From: Pseudomonas marginalis
GTDB taxonomy: Bacteria; Pseudomonadota; Gammaproteobacteria; Pseudomonadales; Pseudomonadaceae
Reading direction: 5' to 3'
Assembly (NCBI RefSeq): GCF_008692035.1
Contig: NZ_VTFG01000001.1
Coordinates: 2,604,001 to 2,668,000, forward strand
DNA: 64,000 bases
Below the pieces are notes generated by a model. That model saw nothing but the letters and a program-made list of their open reading frames with translations. It ran no database searches and was not told the origin of the DNA. Both the position numbers and the translations under genes were made by a program. Of the stretch, positions 56,735 to 64,000 are shown piece after piece. How positions within the stretch are numbered: position 1 is the first letter of the stretch; the number at the start of each line of letters is the position of its first letter.

Positions 56735-57221
56735 AGTCCAAGCGGATCACCGGACAGGTCAGTGTCGCCAACCAGGTTTCATGCCGACGCAGGCTGCGTA
56801 GGCTGAGGTTGCCGTTGTCGTAACGAGCGGCCCAGGCCAGGAAGGCGACGCTGTTCTCGTGGCGACTGCCACCTTCCAGGATTTCATCACCGTAGCGTTG
56901 CACCTCCCTCATGCGCAGACGGTGCAGGCGCACGTGCGGGTCGAGGCGCAGGAACACCACATGGGTGAACTGCGCGATCATCGGGTCGCCCCAGCCACAC
57001 AGTGAACCGGACAGCACCCAGCCTTCCAGGCCGACAGTCTGCTCCTGCAGCAGGCGGATGCGTTCATCCTTGGGCCGGGCAATGGTGAAGGGGGCGTCGG
57101 TTTGCTGCCAGTAGAAATAGTCGGTGTCGAAGTAAGCGACGTTCAGACTCTCCGCCAAGGCCCTGCCCAGGGTGGTAGTGCCCGCCCCTGCAGCACCGAG
57201 GATATGAATTCTATAGGCCAT
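56664..57221 (-). CDS. Small P-loop nucleoside/shikimate-kinase-like protein
   Basis: 185 residues from MAYRIHILGAAGAGTTTLGR, with GGGAGGG upstream. Walker A GAAGAGTTT (9-17), then FDTDYFYWQQTDAPFT, VGLEGWVLSGSLCGWGDPMI (Walker B/lid region) and a basic LHRLRMREVQRYG lid. This plan is seen in adenylate-kinase-like AAA proteins; the substrate is unknown. The start overlaps the upstream amidase-like gene by 11 nt, so the two are co-translated. Confidence 0.75.
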   Translation of the reverse strand: MAYRIHILGAAGAGTTTLGRALAESLNVAYFDTDYFYWQQTDAPFTIARPKDERIRLLQEQTVGLEGWVLSGSLCGWGDPMIAQFTHVVFLRLDPHVRLHRLRMREVQRYGDEILEGGSRHENSVAFLAWAARYDNGNLSLRSLRRHETWLATLTCPVIRLDSTHHSAGALVNQLMPLLSPSAAT

Positions 57222-57960
57222 GGCTTCCCTCCCTGGCATTGCGATAACCCTGCGCCAGCGCGGCCAACGATTCCTTCGACCATCGCGCACCGTAGAACCA
57301 CAACGTCCCGCCGTCATCGAGAGCCTCGGCGAACTTCGGGTAACCACTCCAGCAGGCAGCATGGAACGCAGCACTTTCACTGTCCGACACTAGGGCATCC
57401 AGCCGGTATTCATTCACGATTTCATCGATTTCATTATGGGTGTGCAGGTTGAACGTGAGGGTGCCGTCGACACGTTGCGCCGGCACGGGTATCAGTTGCG
57501 CCCCGGCCCGGCGCAGTACGTCCAGCGCACGCATGAAGGGCGCACGGTGTTGAATCGGTTCATGCCCATCGCCACGTCCATATCGGTCGGCATACCCCAC
57601 GCGCCTGCCGGCCAACGCTTGCGTGGCCGCAAAGCGGCTGTTGTTCTGCACCAGGGGCACCTCCACCATCACCGGGCCCTCTGGGTCGATACCGCTCAGG
57701 GCAATCAGCGTCAACGAGGGATCAGGCATGGGTCTGATGGGAATTGCCGGTACGTTATACCCGGGGATCAGGACGCCACCCTTGGGGTGGGTTTGAGGGG
57801 GGGTATCGACATCAAACTCGATACTGCGGGGGGGCACTTGATCGGGGGAAGGACGGCGGCATGGAGATGCCGAATCGGTCATGCCCAAGAGCGCAGACAA
57901 CGGCTGGCCAACCTGGCAAACCGCATCTGCTCGCAAAAACCATCTGCATATGCTGTCCAT
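57211..57960 (-). CDS. Amidase-related protein lacking a visible catalytic triad
   Basis: 249 residues from the ATG with GGGAGG upstream. The region 95-245 (VMVEVPLVQNNSRFAATQAL.., DALVSDSESAAFHAACWSGY, GTLWFYGARWSKESLAALAQ) resembles the C-terminal part of amidase-signature enzymes. The Gly/Ser-rich Ser-cisSer-Lys core is not seen. It may be a truncated relative or a divergent family. It is co-transcribed with the small kinase. Confidence 0.5.
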   Translation of the reverse strand: MDSICRWFLRADAVCQVGQPLSALLGMTDSASPCRRPSPDQVPPRSIEFDVDTPPQTHPKGGVLIPGYNVPAIPIRPMPDPSLTLIALSGIDPEGPVMVEVPLVQNNSRFAATQALAGRRVGYADRYGRGDGHEPIQHRAPFMRALDVLRRAGAQLIPVPAQRVDGTLTFNLHTHNEIDEIVNEYRLDALVSDSESAAFHAACWSGYPKFAEALDDGGTLWFYGARWSKESLAALAQGYRNAREGSHGL

Positions 57961-58068
57961 CGGTACGCCTCCCCTGAAAACACTTTCCAGGGATCATCGC
58001 ATCCTTCGCCGGCGCCTGTCGCAGACCCGAAACAGCTTGAAAACTCCTTTTTCGGCGCCTCTGCGCCC

Positions 58069-59127
58069 TCAGCCCACAAGGTGCTCTTGTGCACCTTGGG
58101 TTTCCACTTCCAGCCACCATGCATATCCACGCTCCGGCTGGTTCAAGCTGAACGCCTGGCCCATCGGCGGTGTGGTAATCGACACATTGCGCTCCCACGC
58201 CAGCGCCATGATGCGGTCGAAAGGTTCGTGCCAGGCATGGAACGCCAGGTCGAAAGTACCGTTGTGGATCGGCAGCAGCCAGCGGCCCCTGAGGTCGATA
58301 TGCGCTTGCAGGGTTTGCTCCGGCTGCATGTGTACATGGGGCCAGTCGACGTTGTAAGCACCGGTTTCCATCAACGTCAGATCGAACGGGCCGTACTGTT
58401 CGCCGATGCGTTTAAAGCCGTCGAAGTAGCCGGTGTCGCCGCTGAAAAAGATACGACGCGTGCCGTCGATCATCACCCAGGAACACCAGAGGGTCTGGTT
58501 GGCATCAAACAGGCCGCGCCCGGAAAAGTGCTGCGCCGGCGTGGCGACAAAGCGAATGCCATCCACCTCGGTGCCTTGCCACCAATCCAGCTGCCGCACT
58601 TTGCTGGCGTCGACACCCCACTTGACCAGGATGTCGCCCACGCCCAGCGGCGCGAGAAAGTAACGGGTCTTGTCGGCCAGTTGGACCACAGCCTTATGGT
58701 CAAGATGATCGTAGTGGTTGTGGGAAAGAATCACCGCCTCCAGGGGCGGCAGCTCTTCAAGACGGATAGGCGGCTGGTGGAAACGCTTGGGGCCAGCCCA
58801 ACTGAATGGCGAGGCACGCTCGGCGAACACCGGGTCGGTCAGCCAGAACTTGCCGCGCATTTTCAGCAACACGGTGGAATGCCCCAGGCGGAACACGCTG
58901 TGATCAGGCGCCGCCAACAATTGCTCGCGGGTCAGCGGTTGCACCGGGATCTGCCCCACCGGCCGCGTACTGCGTGGCTTGTTAAACAGCATGTTCCAGA
59001 AGATACGCAAGGTCTTGCCAAAGCCACCGTGCTGCACGGGGGCCTCGTTGCTGAAGCGCCCCAGGTCCAGATCGGCAGGCTTGGGCGCCGCAGGTGAAGA
59101 CTTGAGGCGGGTTGAGATGGTGGCCAT
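58069..59127 (-). CDS. MBL-fold metallo-hydrolase (NAPE-PLD/UlaG-like)
   Basis: 352 residues, no signal peptide. Zinc motif SHNHYDHLD (about 134-142), further ligands in ATPAQHFSGRG, FFSGDTGYFDGF and LLPIHNGTFDLAFH. The order and the RLGHSTVLLKMRGKFWLTDP strand match the NAPE-PLD-like group of MBL phosphodiesterases and lactonases. The substrate is unknown. It is divergent from a TetR regulator across a gap with a clear palindrome, so it is probably under its control. Confidence 0.85.
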   Translation of the reverse strand: MATISTRLKSSPAAPKPADLDLGRFSNEAPVQHGGFGKTLRIFWNMLFNKPRSTRPVGQIPVQPLTREQLLAAPDHSVFRLGHSTVLLKMRGKFWLTDPVFAERASPFSWAGPKRFHQPPIRLEELPPLEAVILSHNHYDHLDHKAVVQLADKTRYFLAPLGVGDILVKWGVDASKVRQLDWWQGTEVDGIRFVATPAQHFSGRGLFDANQTLWCSWVMIDGTRRIFFSGDTGYFDGFKRIGEQYGPFDLTLMETGAYNVDWPHVHMQPEQTLQAHIDLRGRWLLPIHNGTFDLAFHAWHEPFDRIMALAWERNVSITTPPMGQAFSLNQPERGYAWWLEVETQGAQEHLVG

Positions 59128-59159
59128 TACAGAGTGACTCCTACGGTCCGCGCATAAGT

Positions 59160-59175
59160 TACACTGAACAGTGTA
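59160..59175. promoter_or_regulatory. TetR operator candidate 1
   Basis: TACACTG-AA-CAGTGTA, a palindrome with 7-bp arms, 32 bp before the MBL gene start. It is a good candidate site for the divergent TetR regulator. Confidence 0.6.
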
Positions 59176-59204
59176 GTTTCAAGATTGCAACAAAATCCGC
59201 AGCA

Positions 59205-59228
59205 AGTAAACTACCCAGTGTAATTTAC
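59205..59228. promoter_or_regulatory. TetR operator candidate 2 (degenerate)
   Basis: GTAAACTACCCAGTGTAATT then TAC: shares CAGTGTA with candidate 1 and has GTAAA/TTTAC outer arms. It lies 23 bp before the TetR start and would allow autoregulation. Confidence 0.45.
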
Positions 59229-59250
59229 CCTCAAGAGCCGAACGCCACCC

Positions 59251-59877
59251 ATGACTGCCCCTCAACGCCTCACCGACCGCAAACGCCAAGCCATCGTGGC
59301 AGCGGCCATCGCTGAGTTTCGCGATAACGGCTTCGAGGTCACCAGCATGGACAAGGTCGCCGCCACCGCTGGGGTGTCCAAGCGCACGGTGTATAACCAT
59401 TTTCCCAGCAAGGAAGAACTGTTCGCCGAAATCCTTCACCAACTCTGGGCCAGCAGCGTCGCCCAACTCGACGTCAGCTACACCAGCGAGCGCCCCCTGC
59501 GCGAACAATTGCGTGGTTTGCTGGAAGCCAAGATGAAGATGATGTCGGACACCAATTTCCTCGATCTGGCCCGGGTAGCCATCGCCGCCACCATCCACTC
59601 ACCGGAACGCGCGCAAGACATGGTCACCCGCCTGAGCCAGCGCGAAGAAGGCTTTACCCAGTGGGTACGCGCCGCCCAGGAAGACGGCCGCCTCTCCTGC
59701 ACCGACCCGGCGTTTGCCGCCCACCAGATCCAAAGCCTGCTCAAGGCTTTCGCGTTCTGGCCGCAGATCACGTTGGGCCAGCCGACCCTGGATGCCGCTC
59801 ACCAGGCGCGCGTCATTGAGTCGGCCATTGACCTGTTCCTGGCCGGCTATGAAGTCAGCGCCCCCCGCCCCGAGTAA
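59251..59877 (+). CDS. TetR/AcrR-family regulator
   Basis: 208 residues. The N-terminal helix-turn-helix is at about 12-58: RQAIVAAAIAEFRDNGFE, SMDKVAATAGVSKRTVYNHF. The C-terminal ligand domain includes a TetR_C AefR-like pattern (LARVAIAATIHSPE, WVRAAQEDGRLSCTDPAFAA). It probably represses itself and the divergent MBL gene through the palindromes between them. The ligand is unknown. Confidence 0.88.
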   Translation: MTAPQRLTDRKRQAIVAAAIAEFRDNGFEVTSMDKVAATAGVSKRTVYNHFPSKEELFAEILHQLWASSVAQLDVSYTSERPLREQLRGLLEAKMKMMSDTNFLDLARVAIAATIHSPERAQDMVTRLSQREEGFTQWVRAAQEDGRLSCTDPAFAAHQIQSLLKAFAFWPQITLGQPTLDAAHQARVIESAIDLFLAGYEVSAPRPE

Positions 59878-60068
59878 AAAACCATTGCAGGAGCGACATT
59901 CCTGGTCGCTTTTGACGCATTCGCCCTCTGTTTTGCGCAAATGGCCTGGAAGGCCACTGATTATTCCCATGGGAATAACTGACAATATTCACAGGCCTTA
60001 TGCGATCAACGGTCGATCCGGTGACCGCGCGCCGCGGTAAATGTGGAAAACAGCTGAACCAGGAATTT

Positions 60069-61127
60069 ATGGAAAACAGACGAGGCAAAGGGCTCTCATT
60101 TGCCCGGCGTATCTACCAGCCAAGGATCATCGGCCTGGGTGTCGGCAGCATCAGCGTCACCGGCGCCCTGTACCCGCTCGCCATGCCGGGCTGGGTCTGG
60201 GCATTACTGCTGTTCAATGGGTTTGCCTGGGCGCACCTGGCGTACCAGTTGTCGACCCGCTCGCCGTTCCCTTACCAGGCTGAACAGCGCAACTTCCTGT
60301 ATGACTCGGTACTCGGCGGGTTCTGGGCGGCGGCCACGCAGTTCACGCCGCTGACAGCCGTGACCATCCTGTCGATGATGACCATGAACAACGTCGCCGC
60401 CGGCGGCCGGCGCCTGTTCCTGCGTGGACTGCTCGCCCAGGGGCTGGGGATCGGCGTGGCGTGGGCGCTGTTCGGCATCCAGTTCAACCCCGACGTCAGC
60501 CTGCTGCAGGTCTACTCCTGCCTGCCGATGCTGACCCTCTACCCCATGGCCATCGGCATGGTCTGTTATCAACTGGCGATCAAGCTCTCGGAACATAAAC
60601 GCGCCCTTAGTGCCCTGAGCCGCACCGACAGCCTCACCGGCCTGCTCAACCACGGCTCGTGGAAAGACCTGCTGCACCTCAAGTTCCACAAGTGCCAGCA
60701 GCAGCAAAGCCACGCCACCATCGCATTGATCGATATTGACCACTTCAAGCAGATCAACGATACCCACGGCCATATCGTCGGCGACACGGTGCTGCGGCAA
60801 CTGAGCCTGGAACTGCGGCGCAACCTGCGGGAAAACGACCTGGCCGGACGTTACGGTGGCGATGAGTTCTGTGTGATTCTTCCGCAAATGCCTCTGGAGC
60901 AAGCGGCGCAGATCATGGAGCAGATGCGCGAAACATTCGGCAACTACCGCACCCCGCACATACCGGAATTGCGCGTCAGCCTGAGCATCGGCCTGGCGGA
61001 CTTCCAGCCGCGCTTCACCGACGCAGCCATGTGGCTGAACGCGGCGGACCGGGCACTTTATGCCGCCAAGGACACCGGGCGTAATCGAGTCAGTGTCAAC
61101 GACGACCGGATAGCCTGTTCCGCCTGA
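60069..61127 (+). CDS. Diguanylate cyclase with MASE2 membrane domain
   Basis: 352 residues from MENRRGKGLSFARRIYQPRI, with AGGAA upstream. The MASE2 domain with about five membrane helices (15-165) is followed by a GGDEF domain (about 190-345). The active site RYGGDEFCVIL is intact. The inhibitory I-site RxxD (RREND region, REND) lies five residues before GGDEF. It makes c-di-GMP, like AdrA/DgcC. Neighbouring bdlA-like and distant flgZ and amrZ genes make a c-di-GMP link plausible. Confidence 0.92.
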   Translation: MENRRGKGLSFARRIYQPRIIGLGVGSISVTGALYPLAMPGWVWALLLFNGFAWAHLAYQLSTRSPFPYQAEQRNFLYDSVLGGFWAAATQFTPLTAVTILSMMTMNNVAAGGRRLFLRGLLAQGLGIGVAWALFGIQFNPDVSLLQVYSCLPMLTLYPMAIGMVCYQLAIKLSEHKRALSALSRTDSLTGLLNHGSWKDLLHLKFHKCQQQQSHATIALIDIDHFKQINDTHGHIVGDTVLRQLSLELRRNLRENDLAGRYGGDEFCVILPQMPLEQAAQIMEQMRETFGNYRTPHIPELRVSLSIGLADFQPRFTDAAMWLNAADRALYAAKDTGRNRVSVNDDRIACSA

Positions 61128-61391
61128 CGTTGTCCTACGACACAGGTCTGGATCCTCCGTGCAGCCCCGCACGAGATAGCACAATGCCTCCATTGGTCGC
61201 CTACCCAAAAATGGTCCTGCCCATGGGGCGAACTTCTTGTCAGGCTGATGACTCTTAACCCGTTGTTCCACCCACCGCTGTCAGCACAAGGGAGCTGACA
61301 ATGAGCAGGTCAACCGTAGGGCAAATGCCTTACGGAGGCAGGCGCCTATACATGGATCCTCCCAGACGCGTGCTTGCCCGAGCCCCCGAAC

Positions 61392-62711
61392 ATGCTATTC
61401 AACGCCCACAAGAAAACCATCGATACCCTGCAACACACCGTGGCTCATCAGGCCAGCCTGCTGGACGCCATCGAACGCTCCATGGCGGTGATCGAATTCG
61501 ATCCGCAAGGCCTCGTGCTGCGGGCCAATGACAACTTCCTCAATACCCTGGGCTACCGCGCCGAGCAGATCGAAGGCCAATCCCACCGGATGTTCTGCAC
61601 GCCCGCCTTCGCCCGCAGCGCCGAGTACCAACAACTCTGGGCCAACCTGCAAAAGGGTCAGTTCCAATCAGGTACCTTTGAACGGGTGGGCGGCAATGGT
61701 CAGTCGGTGTGGCTGGAAGCCAGCTACACCCCGGTACCTGATAACGCGGGCCGTGTGATCAAAGTGGTGAAGTACGCCCTGGACGTTACCCCGCGCCTGC
61801 AGGCCGAAAGCGAGGCCAACGCCAAGTTGGAAGCCATCGGCCGGGCCATGGCCGTCATCGAGTTCAACCTCGACGGCACGATCATCACCGCCAACGCCAA
61901 CTTCCTGCAGCGCATGGGCTACAGCCTGGCGCAGATCCAGGGCCAGCATCATCGTCTGTTCTGTACCCCAGAGACCGCCGCGAGCTCAGCCTACAGCGAG
62001 TTCTGGCGACGCCTGAACCAAGGTGAATTGTTCAGCGGCCAGTTCGAGCGCGTGGATAAAAACGGCCGGCCTGTTTGGCTCGAAGCCAGCTACAACCCGG
62101 TGTACGACGCCAGCGGACGCCTGCGCAAAGTGGTGAAGTTCGCCTCGGACATCACCGCGCGCGTGCAACAACATGCCGCTGACGCGCAGAGCGCCGCCCA
62201 GGCCTATCACCTGTCCCTGCACACCCAGGACATGGCGGAAAAAGGCGCCGACGTGATCCAGAAAACAGCCAGCGGCATGCGTGAAATTTCCTCGGACATC
62301 GACAACTCCTCGCAACTGATCGCCAAGCTGGGCGAGCGCTCGCAGCAGATCACCACCATCGTCAACACCATTCGCGGCATTGCCGAACAAACCAACCTGC
62401 TGGCACTCAATGCCGCTATCGAAGCGGCGCGCGCGGGTGAACAAGGCCGTGGTTTTGCCGTAGTGGCCGATGAAGTGCGGCAGTTGGCGGCGCGCACCAG
62501 CGGTTCCACCACGGAGATTTCCAGCATGATCGCGGTGATCCAGGCTGAAACCCGCCAAGCCATCGACAGCATGGACGCGACCCGCGACCGCGCTGCCCAG
62601 GGCGTGGAACTGGCCGACCAGGCCGGTACGGTGATCCTGCAGATTCGCGAAGGCACCAGCGAGGCGGTGCACGCGGTGAGTGCGTTTGCCAATGAGCGGA
62701 GTGCCCACTAA
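61392..62711 (+). CDS. Soluble PAS-PAS methyl-accepting chemoreceptor (BdlA-like)
   Basis: 439 residues from [18 protein letters not shown]; a TTG six codons upstream is less likely. No membrane helices. Two tandem PAS domains (about 15-125 and 137-250), each with MAVIEF and VWLEASY elements, so one duplicated from the other. A short signalling domain contains [20 protein letters not shown] and [16 protein letters not shown]. This is the plan of BdlA, the biofilm-dispersal receptor. Its methylation helices are short. It lies 264 bp after the diguanylate cyclase. Confidence 0.85.
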   Translation: MLFNAHKKTIDTLQHTVAHQASLLDAIERSMAVIEFDPQGLVLRANDNFLNTLGYRAEQIEGQSHRMFCTPAFARSAEYQQLWANLQKGQFQSGTFERVGGNGQSVWLEASYTPVPDNAGRVIKVVKYALDVTPRLQAESEANAKLEAIGRAMAVIEFNLDGTIITANANFLQRMGYSLAQIQGQHHRLFCTPETAASSAYSEFWRRLNQGELFSGQFERVDKNGRPVWLEASYNPVYDASGRLRKVVKFASDITARVQQHAADAQSAAQAYHLSLHTQDMAEKGADVIQKTASGMREISSDIDNSSQLIAKLGERSQQITTIVNTIRGIAEQTNLLALNAAIEAARAGEQGRGFAVVADEVRQLAARTSGSTTEISSMIAVIQAETRQAIDSMDATRDRAAQGVELADQAGTVILQIREGTSEAVHAVSAFANERSAH

Positions 62712-62795
62712 GTAGGCCACGGGTTATTCATGTGTAAGACAGGTCGCCAGGACTATAGTGATTCACTGTCTTAACGTTGATGACCCGAGCCGACC

Positions 62796-63317
62796 ATGAC
62801 CCCCGACAAGCCCGAAACCGCCCCCGTCGATCACCTGCGTTTTCACCGCCGCCACGCCCACCTGGCCCCGACCTTCGGCAACGATACCTTTGCCCTCAAG
62901 GCCGAGGCTTTTGCGCGCTTCTTTGGTACACCGACCTTCCTCGGTGCGCAAACCGCGATCGTGATCTTGTGGGTGGTGCTGAACGTAACCGGCATCACCC
63001 ACTTCGACGTGTACCCGTTCATCCTCCTCAACCTGGCCTTCAGCCTGCAATCCGCCTATGCCGCGCCGCTGATCCTGCTGGCCCAGACGCGCCAGGCGGC
63101 CCGCGACAAAGCCCAGTCCGACGCCGATGCGCAACACCGTGAAGCCCTGGCCATCGCCAATACCGAACGCCAGGCCCAGGCCGCGCAAACCACCAGACAG
63201 TTGCTCGAATTGCTGGAGCAAAACACCCGGCTGACGGAAATGACCAAGCAACTGACCGAACACATCGAAACCCTGACGTGCGAAATGCACGAGCACTATG
63301 TGCGAAAACCTCAATAA
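62796..63317 (+). CDS. DUF1003 membrane protein
   Basis: 173 residues. Residues 40-105 form the DUF1003 core: AEAFARFFGTPTFLGAQTAI, a first helix, DVYPFILLNLAFSLQSAYAA and a second helix ending PLILLAQTRQ. The C-terminal 65 residues form a Gln/Glu-rich coiled coil. DUF1003 proteins are inner-membrane proteins of unknown role. Confidence 0.85.
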   Translation: MTPDKPETAPVDHLRFHRRHAHLAPTFGNDTFALKAEAFARFFGTPTFLGAQTAIVILWVVLNVTGITHFDVYPFILLNLAFSLQSAYAAPLILLAQTRQAARDKAQSDADAQHREALAIANTERQAQAAQTTRQLLELLEQNTRLTEMTKQLTEHIETLTCEMHEHYVRKPQ

Positions 63318-63348
63318 CAACGCGAACTCCACGTGGGAGGGAGGTGTG

Positions 63349-64000
63349 TCAGGGTTTCATCTGCACATGCCGGCCCAACTCATCAAACAGCGTCACCACC
63401 GAGCGCAACGCGCGGCAATCGGGGCGCGTCAGCAGCCATAACGCGGTGTCGTGCCCGGCCAACGCGGGGCCCAGGGGTTGCAGGCCATCATCCAGCAGAA
63501 AGTCCGGCAGCGCCGCCACCCCCAACCCGGCCCGCACCAGTTCGGTCACCGACAACATGCTGTTGCAGCGATAGCTGGGGCGTACACCGGGCAGGTGTTC
63601 GCGGCGCCAGGTCACCGTGGGGTGGTCGGGCAGGAAATCGTCCGGCGCGATCCAGGCCAGGTCCGCCAGTGAGCGTGCGGCGTGTTGATGCGCATACGTG
63701 GGGCTGGCACACACCTGATACGCCACGGCCCCCAGGCAACGGCCGACCAGATGCGCTGGCGGAGTCCTGGTCAGGCGCAGGGCGATGTCGGCATCGCGGC
63801 GGCTGAGGTTGGCGAAATCATTCGACGTGCTCAGCTCCAGGGTCAGCGCCGGGTAGTCCGGCATGAACTGCGCCAGCGCCGGCAGCAGCAGCCCTTGCAA
63901 CACCGAGTCGGTACAGGTCAGGCGCACCGTGCCGCTGATCACCTCGCCACCCTGCTCCACGCCGATGCGCGCCGCCTCAAGCGCTTGTTCGGCACGTTCG
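63349..64000 (-). CDS. LysR-family transcriptional regulator (5' end outside window)
   Basis: About 217 C-terminal residues are present. They include the end of the linker helix (ERAEQALEAARIG) and the substrate-binding domain: ISGTVRLTCTDSVLQGLLLP, DADIALRLTRTPPAHLVGR, VTELVRAGLGVAALPDFLLD and RALRSVVTLFDELGRHV. The helix-turn-helix is beyond the right edge. The target is unknown. Confidence 0.9.
   Translation of the reverse strand, partial: ERAEQALEAARIGVEQGGEVISGTVRLTCTDSVLQGLLLPALAQFMPDYPALTLELSTSNDFANLSRRDADIALRLTRTPPAHLVGRCLGAVAYQVCASPTYAHQHAARSLADLAWIAPDDFLPDHPTVTWRREHLPGVRPSYRCNSMLSVTELVRAGLGVAALPDFLLDDGLQPLGPALAGHDTALWLLTRPDCRALRSVVTLFDELGRHVQMKP

Overview
The window is chromosomal DNA of a fluorescent pseudomonad, most likely the Pseudomonas fluorescens group. 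It is GC-rich, with dense genes on both strands. Gene families and order match known Pseudomonas blocks: aotJQMOP-argR-aru, mgtE / tRNA / rsmA / lysC / alaS / ltaE, and cheR-cheV / flgAMNZ. The gaps carry the GTGGGAGGGGGCTTGCCCCC type of REP hairpins seen in this group. It looks like core genome with some accessory genes, not a plasmid or prophage. Layout, 0-10 kb: the end of a molybdenum-cofactor maturation pair (MobA-like protein, XdhC); dctA with a clear sigma54 promoter, divergent from an AraC-type regulator; a small secreted protein plus phoP-phoQ behind a four-unit 11-nt TTCA repeat array; a PcpS-type phosphopantetheinyl transferase; and an RstA/RstB-like two-component pair. 10-22.7 kb: nrdA behind a long regulated leader (DnaA box, tandem NrdR boxes, several hairpins); a putative type III effector of cysteine-protease type with a hrp-box-like promoter; flgBCDE, cheV-cheR and flgA-flgM-flgN-flgZ, with recognisable sigma54 and sigma28 promoters. 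22.7-34 kb: an MFS transporter, tRNA-Arg(CCT), a small two-gene membrane-protein operon with a sigma54-like promoter, amrZ, mgtE, two tRNA-Arg(ACG), tRNA-Ser(GCT), rsmA/csrA with an unusually long charged tail, lysC, alaS and ltaE. 34-51 kb: an FMN riboswitch driving a type-2 lumazine synthase; then the whole arginine uptake, regulation and succinyltransferase catabolism cluster (aotJ-aotQ-aotM-aotO-aotP-argR-aruC-aruF-aruG-astD-astB-small protein-astE), all on the minus strand; then acsA and a DUF2790 protein. 52-64 kb: nrdB, 38.6 kb from nrdA; an accessory stretch (HNH nuclease, HAD phosphatase with an MFS remnant, an unknown protein, an XRE protein under a LexA-like box, a small kinase, an amidase-like protein); an MBL hydrolase divergent from a TetR regulator; a MASE2-GGDEF diguanylate cyclase; a BdlA-like soluble chemoreceptor; a DUF1003 protein; and a LysR regulator cut by the window end. 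How the genes work together: ArgR with the aot and aru/ast genes imports arginine and converts it to glutamate and succinate. The flg/che genes, FlgZ, AmrZ, RsmA, the diguanylate cyclase and the BdlA-like receptor all belong to the motility-to-biofilm decision. NrdA and NrdB form the aerobic ribonucleotide reductase. The most unusual items are the effector-like gene, the nrdA leader, the sigma54 small-protein operon, the long-tailed RsmA and the PhoP-box-like array with its small secreted protein.
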